Shown here piece after piece: positions 33,670 through 41,567 of a stretch of DNA of 64,000 bases. Origin of the DNA: Lentzea aerocolonigenes (GTDB lineage: Bacteria > Actinomycetota > Actinomycetes > Mycobacteriales > Pseudonocardiaceae); contig NZ_BBOJ01000004.1 in the NCBI RefSeq assembly GCF_000974445.1, positions 372,001 through 436,000 of the forward strand, read 5' to 3'. Under the pieces are notes generated by a model. The model did no database searches, was not told where the DNA came from, and saw nothing but the letters and a program-made list of their open reading frames with translations. Position 1 is the stretch's first letter; every line of letters starts with the position of its first letter. The translations under genes and the position numbers were made by a program.

Positions 33670-34862
33670 GACCACACCACCGGAATCGCGGCGGCGCCGT
33701 AGGTGATCATGTCCTCGCGGAACGCCATCTCGGCCACGGGAATCGCCGGGCGCACATTCGGGAACCGCGTGAACAGGGTGCGCAGCAGGATCTGCAGCTC
33801 CACGCGAGCGAGGTTCGCGCCGAGGCACTGGTGCGGACCGAACCCGAACCCGAGGTGTGGCACCGCCCTGCGTTCCAGGTCGAGCTCGCTCGCGTGCGGG
33901 CACAGCTGTTCGTCGAGGTTCGCGTGGGACGACACGGTGACCCAGTCGCCCGCCCGGATGGTCACGCCGTCGACCTCGACGTCCTCGAGCGCCCTGCGCG
34001 CGATGCCCGCACCGCCGAGCTTGCCGATGGTGTAGCGCAGCAACTCCTCGACGATCACGTCCGCACGGCTCGGGTCGCGCTTCAGGACCGCGAGCTGGTC
34101 GGGGTTCTCGAACAACGTCAGCGTGAACAGGCCGAAGAAGTTCGACGTCGTCTCGTGGCCGGCGACGAGCAGGCCGATGGCGAGCATCAGCAGCTCGTCC
34201 ATCTCGAAGTCGGTGTCGTTGACCATCAGGCCGATCAGGTCGTCGGTGGAGCCCGACGCCTTCTTCTCGTCCACGACCTTCGCGAGCACCTCACCGAGTT
34301 CCGCGGCCTTCGCCTCGTACTCGGCCTTCGAACCGTTCTTGCCGAGCATCTCCCTGGCGGTGGCCTGGAACAGCGCCTGGTGCTCCGCACCGACGCCCAG
34401 CAGCTCGGCGATCACCAGTGACGGCACGGGCAGGCACACCGACGACACGAGGTCGGCGGGTTCGCCCCCGCGCTCCATCTCGTCGAAGTGCTGGTCCACG
34501 ATCTCCTGGATCCGCGGGCGCATCTCGTTGAGGCGCTTGACCATGAACGCGCGCGACAACGGCCGGCGCAGGCGCAGGTGCTCGTCGCCGTCCATCACGT
34601 TCATGTTGCCCGGCTGAGGCAGGCCGAGGATCTGCTCGCCCTCGGTGCGCATCTCGGGCCCGCCCTCCTTGTTGGCGCTGAACCGCCTGTCCGAGAGCAC
34701 CTGCCGGACACCGGCGTAGCTGCTGACGACCCAGGCCTCGACCCCGTTGGGCCAGAGCATCTTCACCGGGCCGTTGCTGATGGCCTCCTCGAAGCCGGCG
34801 GGCGCACCGAGCGGATGCGTGCGGTTCTCGTGCGGGACTGGGCAGACGGCAGCTTCGGTCAC
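33666..34862 (-). CDS. Cytochrome P450, paired with ferredoxin (second pair)
   Basis: 398-aa P450 of the CYP105-like actinobacterial type. The I-helix is LLVAGHETTSN, ExxR is EELLRYTI, and the haem loop is FGFGPHQCLGANLAR with Cys346. GTG 34862 sits 7 bp after GAGGGG and is chosen over a TTG 15 bases upstream. A TetR gene precedes it on the same strand, with a palindrome in the gap. CYP105-like enzymes often oxidise xenobiotics or secondary metabolites; the substrate is unknown. Confidence 0.94.
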   Translation of the reverse strand: MTEAAVCPVPHENRTHPLGAPAGFEEAISNGPVKMLWPNGVEAWVVSSYAGVRQVLSDRRFSANKEGGPEMRTEGEQILGLPQPGNMNVMDGDEHLRLRRPLSRAFMVKRLNEMRPRIQEIVDQHFDEMERGGEPADLVSSVCLPVPSLVIAELLGVGAEHQALFQATAREMLGKNGSKAEYEAKAAELGEVLAKVVDEKKASGSTDDLIGLMVNDTDFEMDELLMLAIGLLVAGHETTSNFFGLFTLTLFENPDQLAVLKRDPSRADVIVEELLRYTIGKLGGAGIARRALEDVEVDGVTIRAGDWVTVSSHANLDEQLCPHASELDLERRAVPHLGFGFGPHQCLGANLARVELQILLRTLFTRFPNVRPAIPVAEMAFREDMITYGAAAIPVVWS

Positions 34863-34883
34863 GGCGTTTCCCCTCAACAGAAC

Positions 34884-34894
34884 AGAACTGTTCT
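34884..34894. promoter_or_regulatory. Palindrome upstream of second P450, likely TetR operator
   Basis: AGAAC-T-GTTCT is a perfect palindrome within repeated GTTCT/AGAAC half-sites (34879-34894), located 22 bp before the P450 start. It fits a site for the TetR protein encoded just upstream. No clear -10/-35 pair could be fixed. Confidence 0.45.
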
Positions 34895-34940
34895 TTTGAC
34901 ACCATGACCGAACGTAGCGAAGAAACTACGATCTGACGAG

Positions 34941-35504
34941 TTATTTGGTCCGAAAGGTACCGATCAGCGGACGCAGCAGCCCGTCGACGATGCTGTCGAT
35001 CACGCCGTGCTCCTCGGAACGCAGCACGAAAGTCGAGATCAGCGCGGTGATGAGAATGCCGGCGTCGAGGCACTCCGGCAGCTCACCGCGCGCCTTCGCC
35101 CGGTCCACCGCGATCTGGAGGTGCTCCGTGTAGGCGCGGTCGATGCGCTCCTCGCGCAGGCACGCGAGATCGGCGTCCTGGCGGCTGCCCTCCAGCAACC
35201 CGAGGAAGATCCCGGCGGTGTCGAACGGCGTGGGCTCGCCCCACGCGCGCAGGATCTGCCGCACGTCCTCGGCGAACGTCCCCTCGTCCGGCTGCGGCAG
35301 CTCGGGCAGGTTCGCCTTCAACGCGGCCGTGATCAGCCGCGCCTTCGACGGCCAGCGCTGGTAGAGGCTCGCCTTGCTGGCACGCGCCCTGGCCGCGACG
35401 AGATCCATGTTGAACCGGGCGTAGCCGACCTCGGCCAGCACGGCGAGCACGGCGGAGAAGAGCTCCTGCTGACGCGCGGGCGCGTCCAAGGGCGTGCGAC
35501 CCAC
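34941..35504 (-). CDS. TetR-family regulator of the second P450 cluster
   Basis: 187-aa regulator. The HTH is FSAVLAVLAEVGYARFNMDLVAARARASKASLYQRWPSKARLI, with a C-terminal TetR_C domain ending in VDGLLRPLIGTFRTK. GAGAGGAAG precedes GTG 35504. It is co-directional with P450-ferredoxin (78-bp gap), so it may be the first gene of that unit and autorepress it. A 14-bp tandem repeat lies directly upstream of its start. Confidence 0.92.
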   Translation of the reverse strand: MGRTPLDAPARQQELFSAVLAVLAEVGYARFNMDLVAARARASKASLYQRWPSKARLITAALKANLPELPQPDEGTFAEDVRQILRAWGEPTPFDTAGIFLGLLEGSRQDADLACLREERIDRAYTEHLQIAVDRAKARGELPECLDAGILITALISTFVLRSEEHGVIDSIVDGLLRPLIGTFRTK

Positions 35505-35529
35505 CGACTTCCTCTCACCGGGCGGCTAG

Positions 35530-35597
35530 GTGACGTGCACTGAGTGACGTGCGCTGAGTGACGCGCGCTAAGTGACGTGCCCTAAGTGACGTGCACA
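35530..35597. repeat. 14-bp tandem repeat, four and a partial fifth copy
   Basis: Units start at 35530, 35544, 35558, 35572 and 35586 with consensus GTGACGTGCNCTRA; the fifth is cut after 12 bp. The array fills the gap between the TetR start and the glycosyltransferase stop and supplies the last codons (TVHVT) of the latter. It could be a repressor array or a replication-slippage product. Confidence 0.85.
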
Positions 35598-37477
35598 GTA
35601 CCGCCGGGTGCGTCCGCGAGCCGACCCGTGCGGCGCACCGACATCCACCGCAGCTGCGTGCCGTGCACCGCCGTGATCAACGACTGGATGACGACCGCAT
35701 ACATCAGCTGCCTGTATACAATCTGCTGTAGGGGATATGCCCACAACGGCTTGAGCGACTCGCCGTCCAGCCTCAGCGCGTAGCCCGCACTCGCTGTCTG
35801 CAGTAGAAGGAATACCGTCCACACAACGGCCGCGAGCGGCGCATCGGCCACCAGAAAACCGTATACAACATACAGATCCATCATCGGGGCCAGCAGCGGC
35901 AGCAGCAGGTGGAACACCACGAGGTAGATGAGTCCGAACCGGCCCATCGGCCCACGCTCCACCAGTGCGCCACGGTGTTTCCACATCGCCTGGAAAGTGC
36001 CGTACGACCAGCGATAACGCTGACGGAACAGGCTGGGGACGGTGACCGGCGCCTCGGTCCACGCCTTCGCCTGGGGCCGGTAGGCCACCCGCCACCCCGC
36101 GCGCGTGACCGCCATCGTGAGGTCGGTGTCCTCGGCCAGCGTGGCGTCGCTGACCCCGCCGACATCGGTGATCGCGGCCTTGCGGAACGCGCCGATCGCG
36201 CCCGGCACCGTCGGGATGCAGCGCAGTGCGTGCAGGATCTGCCGGTCCAGGTTGGAGCCAGCGCAGTACTCGAGGTGCTGCCAGCGCCCGAGCACGCCCT
36301 GACGGTTGCCGACCTTGGCGTTGCCCGAGACGGCGCCGATGCCGTTGTCCGCGAACGGCTGCACGAGCTGACCGATCGTGTCCGGCTCGAAGATCGTGTC
36401 ACCGTCGAGCAGCACCAGCACGTCGTGCCGCGCCCGGCGGATGCCCGCGTTGAGCGCCGCGGGCTTGCCCTGGTTGGCCTGCCTGATGATGGTGACGCCC
36501 GGCAGGTCCAGCTCCTCGGCCCGGTCCGCGGTGCCGTCGGTCGAGCCGTCGTCGACCACGATCACCTCGACGTCGGCGAGGTGGTTGTTGGCGGCGATCG
36601 ACCGAATGGTGGCGGCGATGTTCAGCGCCTCGTTGTAGGCCGGGACGACGACCGAGACCGGTGGCGCGAACCACGGCGCCGGCGCCTGCTCGCTCTCCCT
36701 GCGCAACCGGCGGTCGGTGTGCGCGAGCCCCAGTTGCATGAGCGTGCGCAGGATGCCGAGCAGCGCGGCGATCGCGATGGCCGTGCCGAGCAGCACGAGC
36801 ACCACACCGCCGTTGCGCTGCGACCACGTCGTGACGGTGCCGGTGAACCGTTCCGTCGCGCCGGCCTCGACCACCTGGTCGCCGGAGACCGTGACGAACC
36901 GGTAGCCGGGCGCCTTCACGAGCTCGCGGGCGATGTCGGCACCGATGCTGCCGTCGTCGTGCAGCCGGACCACGCCTCCCTTCTCCCGCAACGACATCCG
37001 CACCAGCGTGCCGATGTCCTGGAAGTCGCGGTCACCGCTGTCGACCTCGGCCGGCGCGCCGACCAGCCGCGCGTGCACGCCGAGCGCGTCGGCCAGCGCG
37101 GCCTGGGCGAACGCCAGGTTCAGCGGGTTGGTGTGGTCCCCCTCCGCACGGAAGCCGTCGATGCCGATCTGGTGCCCCTCCGCGACGATCCGCCTGGTCA
37201 CCTCGGGATTGCGGGTGACCTGCGCACCGGTGACGAAGAAGGTCGCCCTGACCCCGGCGTCCCTGAGCACGTCCAGCGCACGCGGTGTCCACTTCGGATC
37301 CGGACCGCCGTGGAAAGCCAGCGCGAGCGTGTGCTCCGGCAACTCCCGCACGGCTCCCACGTGCCGCACCGGCTCGGGCCTGACCGCGGTGTAGGCGTGG
37401 AACGAGACCACGCTCATCAGCACGAGCAGCCCGAGCAGGATGGAGATCCAGTGCACCCGCGGGGTGCGGTTCACCAC
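35582..37477 (-). CDS. Membrane glycosyltransferase (GT2) fused to a degenerate NodB domain
   Basis: 631-aa protein. An N-terminal anchor helix is followed by an extracytoplasmic polysaccharide-deacetylase-like domain (about 45-200), another helix, a GT2 domain (about 265-500) and four more helices. GT2 motifs are intact: VVVDDGSTDGT, LLDGDT, AEDTDLT and QRYRWSYG. The NodB domain has lost its chemistry: TFDDGP is AFHGGP, and the metal-binding HxxxH region is GHQIGIDGFRAEGDH. It should therefore polymerise a hexosamine-type glycan (chitin/PNAG/hyaluronan-like) without deacetylating it. GTG 37477 overlaps the upstream small gene. Confidence 0.9.
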   Translation of the reverse strand: MVNRTPRVHWISILLGLLVLMSVVSFHAYTAVRPEPVRHVGAVRELPEHTLALAFHGGPDPKWTPRALDVLRDAGVRATFFVTGAQVTRNPEVTRRIVAEGHQIGIDGFRAEGDHTNPLNLAFAQAALADALGVHARLVGAPAEVDSGDRDFQDIGTLVRMSLREKGGVVRLHDDGSIGADIARELVKAPGYRFVTVSGDQVVEAGATERFTGTVTTWSQRNGGVVLVLLGTAIAIAALLGILRTLMQLGLAHTDRRLRRESEQAPAPWFAPPVSVVVPAYNEALNIAATIRSIAANNHLADVEVIVVDDGSTDGTADRAEELDLPGVTIIRQANQGKPAALNAGIRRARHDVLVLLDGDTIFEPDTIGQLVQPFADNGIGAVSGNAKVGNRQGVLGRWQHLEYCAGSNLDRQILHALRCIPTVPGAIGAFRKAAITDVGGVSDATLAEDTDLTMAVTRAGWRVAYRPQAKAWTEAPVTVPSLFRQRYRWSYGTFQAMWKHRGALVERGPMGRFGLIYLVVFHLLLPLLAPMMDLYVVYGFLVADAPLAAVVWTVFLLLQTASAGYALRLDGESLKPLWAYPLQQIVYRQLMYAVVIQSLITAVHGTQLRWMSVRRTGRLADAPGGTVHVT

Positions 37478-37596
37478 GCTCCCAGCAGCGTGCCACCGAC
37501 CACGGCGGCGAACGCGATCAGTCCACTCGCGACAGTCAGGCTGACCAGCCTCGCGACTACCCGTCTGCCGCCGTTGCCGTCGACGAAGACCTGCAC
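37471..37596 (-). CDS. 41-aa membrane peptide overlapping both neighbours
   Basis: GTG 37596 to TGA 37471 encodes a 41-aa protein: a short polar start with RRVVAR, then one hydrophobic helix (LVSLTVASGLIAFAAVVGGTLLGAW). It overlaps the upstream gene by 40 bp and the glycosyltransferase start by 7 bp, which suggests translational coupling. The clean membrane helix is the main evidence that it is real. It could be a small subunit of the synthase. Confidence 0.55.
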   Translation of the reverse strand: MQVFVDGNGGRRVVARLVSLTVASGLIAFAAVVGGTLLGAW

Positions 37597-37976
37597 TTCT
37601 GCTTCCCCCAAGTGATCATGCGGACGGCCACGACGACCAGCGCCGCCCCGACCGCGGCCGCCAGCCACGGAAACCCGCCCACGAACCACGGGACCGCGTC
37701 GGCGGCGAACTCCTCGCTGCTCCCCCACCACGACTGCCGGTGCGACTGCCGCTGCCACGCGGCGTTGCCCGCGGCGGCGACGACGAACACGACCGGTGGC
37801 GCCGGTGCCACCGTCCACAACCCAACGCGACGCACGAGTGCGGAAGCGATCACCGCGCCCGTCACCAGACACACGCCGAAGGGCACGCCGAGGTTGTCTC
37901 CGTCGAGCCAGATTCCCGCCTGCGCGAACACCGCCAGCACCGCGACCGCCGCCAGACTCGGCAGCTCAACCCCCAT
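37557..37976 (-). CDS. Four-helix membrane protein (DUF6542-like)
   Basis: 139-aa protein with about four hydrophobic helices (LAAVAVLAVFAQAG; GVCLVTGAVIASALV; WTVAPAPPVVFVVAAAG; FPWLAAAVGAALVVVAVRMI), resembling small actinobacterial envelope proteins. ATG 37976 follows AGGTGG; GTG 37982 is possible. First gene of a unit continuing through the 41-aa peptide to the glycosyltransferase. Function unknown. Confidence 0.75.
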   Translation of the reverse strand: MGVELPSLAAVAVLAVFAQAGIWLDGDNLGVPFGVCLVTGAVIASALVRRVGLWTVAPAPPVVFVVAAAGNAAWQRQSHRQSWWGSSEEFAADAVPWFVGGFPWLAAAVGAALVVVAVRMITWGKQKCRSSSTATAADG

Positions 37977-37983
37977 GACCACC

Positions 37984-37990
37984 TAGAATA
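37984..37990. promoter_or_regulatory. Overlapping divergent -10 boxes
   Basis: TAGAATA contains TAGAAT for the rightward LCP gene and, read on the other strand, TATTCT for the leftward membrane operon. The two promoters would compete for the same bases. -35 elements are not clear. Confidence 0.4.
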
Positions 37991-38010
37991 GTTCAGGGGG
38001 TGTCCTGTTG

Positions 38011-39075
38011 GTGAAATCACGTGGTGTCCGTCACCGCACGGTCCTGCTCGTCCTGCTGCGCGCCGCGTGGGTGAGCCTGTGCGCCGTGGTCCTCGTCGCC
38101 GCGGGCATCGCGTGGTCGACCGTGTCCACCATCTCGACCAGCGTCGAGCGGTCCTACGCGCTCGACAACGCTCCCCGTTCGACGTCCGGCCGCAACATCC
38201 TGATCATGGGTCTGACCACCCGGCTGGACCTGCACGGCGAGCCGCTGCCCGACGACGTGCTGCGGCGCATGCAGGCGGGTGAGAGCGACCGCGGCGGCTA
38301 CAACGCGAACACGCTGATCCTGTTGCACGTCCCCGCTTCCGGGCCCGCGGTGGCGATGTCCGTGCCGCGCGACAACCTCGTGCCGCTGTCGTCAGGCGGC
38401 GAGGGCAAGATCAAGGAGGCGTACGGCCGGGCCAAGATCGTCGAGGAGGACCGCCTGCGCGCCGCCGGGACGCACGACAAGCGGGAGCTGGAACGCGCGG
38501 GACGTGAGGCCGGACGGCGCGCGCAGGTCGAGACGGTGTCGACGTTCCTGAACCAGCCCGTCGACCACCTCGTGGAGATCTCGCTGATCGGGTTCTTCCA
38601 CATCGCCGAGGGCCTCGGCGGGGTGGACGTCTGCCTGCGCGCCGCGACGAAGGACCCGTTGTCCGGTGCGGACTTCCCCGCGGGGCCGCAGCACCTCGAC
38701 GCCGGCCAAGCGCTGTCGTTCGTGCGGCAACGGCACGGGCTGCCGCACGGCGACCTGAGCCGCACGCGCAGGCAGCAGGCGTTCCTGTCGGCCGTGACGA
38801 AGCGGTTGAAGGGCGCGGACGTGACCGCGGTGCAGGCGATGATCGACATGGCGAAGCAGGACGTCGTGCTGGACGCCCGGTTCGACCTGGCGGACCTCGC
38901 CAGGAACCTGCCGTCGGAGGTGCGGTTCGACACGCTGCCGATCGAGGGCAGCGCGCATCTCGGCGGGCTCGACGTCAACAAGGTCGACCAGGCCAAGGTG
39001 CAGGCGAAGGTGACCGAACTGGCCACCGCCCCGCCTCCCCCGCCGCCGAACGACGGCATTCCGTGCGTGGACTAG
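38011..39075 (+). CDS. LytR-CpsA-Psr (LCP) family glycopolymer phosphotransferase
   Basis: 354-aa type II membrane protein. One N-terminal helix (about 12-35) is followed by an extracytoplasmic LCP domain with NILIMGL, NANTLILLHV, AMSVPRDNLV and DLSRTRRQQAFLSAV, all conserved; the Arg/Asp of SVPRD and the RxxRQ bind the polyprenyl pyrophosphate. LCP enzymes attach teichoic-acid, arabinogalactan or capsule polymers to peptidoglycan. GTG 38011 follows CAGGGGG. It is divergent from the glycosyltransferase unit, which fits a shared envelope-polymer role. Confidence 0.93.
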   Translation: MKSRGVRHRTVLLVLLRAAWVSLCAVVLVAAGIAWSTVSTISTSVERSYALDNAPRSTSGRNILIMGLTTRLDLHGEPLPDDVLRRMQAGESDRGGYNANTLILLHVPASGPAVAMSVPRDNLVPLSSGGEGKIKEAYGRAKIVEEDRLRAAGTHDKRELERAGREAGRRAQVETVSTFLNQPVDHLVEISLIGFFHIAEGLGGVDVCLRAATKDPLSGADFPAGPQHLDAGQALSFVRQRHGLPHGDLSRTRRQQAFLSAVTKRLKGADVTAVQAMIDMAKQDVVLDARFDLADLARNLPSEVRFDTLPIEGSAHLGGLDVNKVDQAKVQAKVTELATAPPPPPPNDGIPCVD

Positions 39076-39096
39076 CGGCGACGTCGTACCGGTTCG

Positions 39097-39123
39097 GGTG
39101 CAGGCTTGTCGTAGGCCTGCACC
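39097..39123. terminator. Bidirectional hairpin between convergent LCP and LuxR genes
   Basis: GGTGCAGGC (39097-39105) and GCCTGCACC (39115-39123) form a perfect 9-bp stem with a 9-nt loop. It lies in the middle of the 73-bp convergent gap and probably terminates both transcripts; no T-run on either side. Confidence 0.6.
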
Positions 39124-39148
39124 GCGCACGCGGTCCTGTTGTGCGGCG

Positions 39149-41419
39149 CTAGTTCCGCCGCTCAGTCACCCACGTGGCGATCTGCGCCCGTGAACTGAAA
39201 CCGAGCTTCTGCAGGATCCGCTCGACGTGCCCCTCCGCGGTCCTGCGGGCGATCACCAGCCGAGCCGCGATCTCCTTGTTCGACATGCCACCGGCGATGA
39301 GGTCTGCCACCTGCTGCTCGCGCCGGGTCAACGGCGTGGGCGCCGCCACGATCGGCTGCGGCGGCTCCTCCAGCTCCTCACCGATGGCGAACGTGATGGC
39401 GTCCTCCAGCTCCAGGTCCATGCCCTTGCGGAACAGCGCGCGGAACTCCTGGTCTCCCAGCGCGGAGATGGCCGTGGCCTCGCATTCGCCGTGCGGGGCG
39501 CCGAAGTACCGGGACCCGAACATGGGGTAGCCGACCGACTGCCAGATCTCGCTGGTGGCGCCCAGCAACGTCGCCGCCCGTGCCGTGTCGCCCTGCGAGG
39601 CGGCGATCCAGGCCAGCACCTCGATCGCGAGCACGATGCCGAGCAGGTCGTGGAACGTCCGCTTGATCCGCAGGCACTCCCGGCCGAACTGGTCGGCACG
39701 CGCGAAGTCGCCGCTGACCCACGCGCACAACGCCAGCACGTAGATCGCGTACGCCTGCGCCCAGAGTTCGCCGTGCTCCTCGCCGACGGACTTGGCCTCG
39801 ACGCAGAGTCGTTCCGCCGCCTCGAAGTCGTGCCGGAACGTCGCCGAGATCGCCAGCTCGATGCCGGCCAGCATGGTGTGGCTGTTGACCGTGCCCTGGC
39901 TGCGGTAGAGCGACACCGCCTCCTCGAACAGGCCGTCCGCCAGGTCGAGGTCGTCGCCGACGAGGTGGGTGCAGGCGAGGCGGTGGGTCGAGTAGGCCAG
40001 CGAGGCCGCGTCACCCGTCCGCTCGGCGTACTCGCGGCACTCCTCCAGCATCCGCACGGAGGCGGTGAGGTCGCCCTGCAACGTCGCCACATAACCGTTG
40101 ACCCACAGCGCCTTCGCCCGCAACGGGCCCTCCGGCGCCCTCGCCAGCGCGCGGTCGAGCCAGTGCCGGCCCTCGCCGAGCATCCCGCACCCGGCCCAGT
40201 AGAACCACAGCGTGCCGGCGAGGCGCACGCCGTCGTCGCCCTCGTGGTCGAAGCAGAAGTCCAGCGCTGACCGCAGATTCGCGTGTTCCAGGCGGGTGAG
40301 GGTGAAGATCTGCGGCTGGGCCGGGCCGAACCACTCCTTCTCCCGCCGCTGTGCCCACTCGATGTAGTGGTCGCAGTGCCGTTCGCGCATCACCTGCTCG
40401 CGACCGGCGGCGCGCAGCTTCTCCAGGCCGTACTGGCGCAACGGCTCCAGCAGCCGGAACCGGGTGCCGCACGGGTGCTGCTCCGACACCACGACCGACT
40501 TGTCGACCAGGCCCGTGAGAGCGTGCATCACGTCGTCGCGCGCGACGCTGTCACCGGAGCAGACCCGTTCCGCGGCCTCGAGGTCGAACGAACCGGAGAA
40601 CACCGACGCCCTCGCCCACAGGATCTGCTCCGAGCGCGTGCACAGGTGAAAGCTCCAGTCCACCGCGGCCTGCAGCGTCTGGTGGCGCGGGTCGCCGCCG
40701 CGTTTGCCGTCGGCGAGCACGCGGAACGTGTTGTCCAATCTGGACAGGAGGTGGTCGAGCGTGAGCACGCGCAGCCGCACCGCGGCCAGTTCGACGGCCA
40801 ACGGGATTCCGCCCAGGAGCGCGCAGATCTGCCGGACCTTCTCGTGGTTGTGCGGGCCGAGCGTGAAGCCGGGTTCGACGGCCGCGGCCCGTTCGGCGAA
40901 CAGCGCCAGCGCCGGATCCTGTGGCAGCGGCGCGACCTGCCAGAGGTGTTCGCCGTCGACTCCCAGGCGTTCGCGGCTGGTCACGAGCACGCGCAGACCG
41001 CGTACGCCGCGCAGCAAAGCGTCCACGAGCTCGGCGGTCGCCCCGACGACGTGTTCGCAGTTGTCCAGAATGATCAGCATCTGCCGGTCGCGCAGGTGTT
41101 CCACCAGAACGGTGCGGTGCTTGCGGACCGTGTCGTCGTGGACGCCCAGCTGCTCCAGGACCGTGTGCACGACCAGTTCCGGGTCGACGACGCCGCCCAG
41201 TTCGACGAACCACACGCCGTCGCGGAACGCCCGGTGCGTCTCGGCCGCCGCCCGCAACGCGAGCCGGGTCTTGCCGACGCCGCCGACACCCGTCAGGGTG
41301 ACGAGGCGGGACTCGGACAGCAGTCTCCTCACCTCGGCGACGTCGTGCCTGCGGCCGACGAAAGTAGTTGTGTCAGCAGGCAAATTGCCTTTGCGTCCTG
41401 GGGAAAGCAAACCGCCCAC
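39149..41419 (-). CDS. LuxR-type regulator with NB-ARC-like ATPase and TPR domains
   Basis: 756-aa regulator. Order: AAA/NB-ARC-like ATPase (Walker A LTGVGGVGKTRLALR, about residue 45; Walker B MLIILDNCEHV; LLGGIPLAVELAA), winged helical segment, long TPR-like region (about 370-640) and a C-terminal LuxR HTH (LTRREQQVADLIAGGMSNKEIAARLVIARRTAEGHVERILQKLG). This is the large ATP-binding LuxR layout related to LAL proteins. GTG 41419 starts it. Convergent with the LCP gene, divergent from the STAS gene; no target is evident. Confidence 0.93.
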   Translation of the reverse strand: MGGLLSPGRKGNLPADTTTFVGRRHDVAEVRRLLSESRLVTLTGVGGVGKTRLALRAAAETHRAFRDGVWFVELGGVVDPELVVHTVLEQLGVHDDTVRKHRTVLVEHLRDRQMLIILDNCEHVVGATAELVDALLRGVRGLRVLVTSRERLGVDGEHLWQVAPLPQDPALALFAERAAAVEPGFTLGPHNHEKVRQICALLGGIPLAVELAAVRLRVLTLDHLLSRLDNTFRVLADGKRGGDPRHQTLQAAVDWSFHLCTRSEQILWARASVFSGSFDLEAAERVCSGDSVARDDVMHALTGLVDKSVVVSEQHPCGTRFRLLEPLRQYGLEKLRAAGREQVMRERHCDHYIEWAQRREKEWFGPAQPQIFTLTRLEHANLRSALDFCFDHEGDDGVRLAGTLWFYWAGCGMLGEGRHWLDRALARAPEGPLRAKALWVNGYVATLQGDLTASVRMLEECREYAERTGDAASLAYSTHRLACTHLVGDDLDLADGLFEEAVSLYRSQGTVNSHTMLAGIELAISATFRHDFEAAERLCVEAKSVGEEHGELWAQAYAIYVLALCAWVSGDFARADQFGRECLRIKRTFHDLLGIVLAIEVLAWIAASQGDTARAATLLGATSEIWQSVGYPMFGSRYFGAPHGECEATAISALGDQEFRALFRKGMDLELEDAITFAIGEELEEPPQPIVAAPTPLTRREQQVADLIAGGMSNKEIAARLVIARRTAEGHVERILQKLGFSSRAQIATWVTERRN

Positions 41420-41567
41420 AGCGGCACCCTAGGTGGGCCCAATCTCCCGCTGCAATGCGGTCCCCCGGAGGTACCAACGCCGAAACACGGGTAGTTACCC
41501 CCTAGGGCTCCCGCGGTGACGTCGCCATGGTGGAACGTCGGGTCGTGCCAGTGGGAGGGGACGGATC

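Noticed and set aside
33475-33903. Extended 142-codon frame for the second ferredoxin
   Set aside because: The extra N-terminus is antisense-like Arg-rich sequence inside the P450 gene; the GTG overlapping the P450 stop gives a normal 64-aa ferredoxin.
21842-34862. A secondary-metabolite biosynthetic cluster spanning NOS, monooxygenase and the P450s
   Set aside because: No PKS, NRPS, terpene cyclase or RiPP core gene is present, and the units have separate regulators and directions.
35530-35597. Short CRISPR-like array
   Set aside because: Units are contiguous with no spacers and no cas genes are present in the window.
37471-37872. 133-codon frame extending the 41-aa membrane peptide upstream
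   Set aside because: Its first 92 residues are the Arg/Gly-rich shadow of the membrane gene at 37557-37976.
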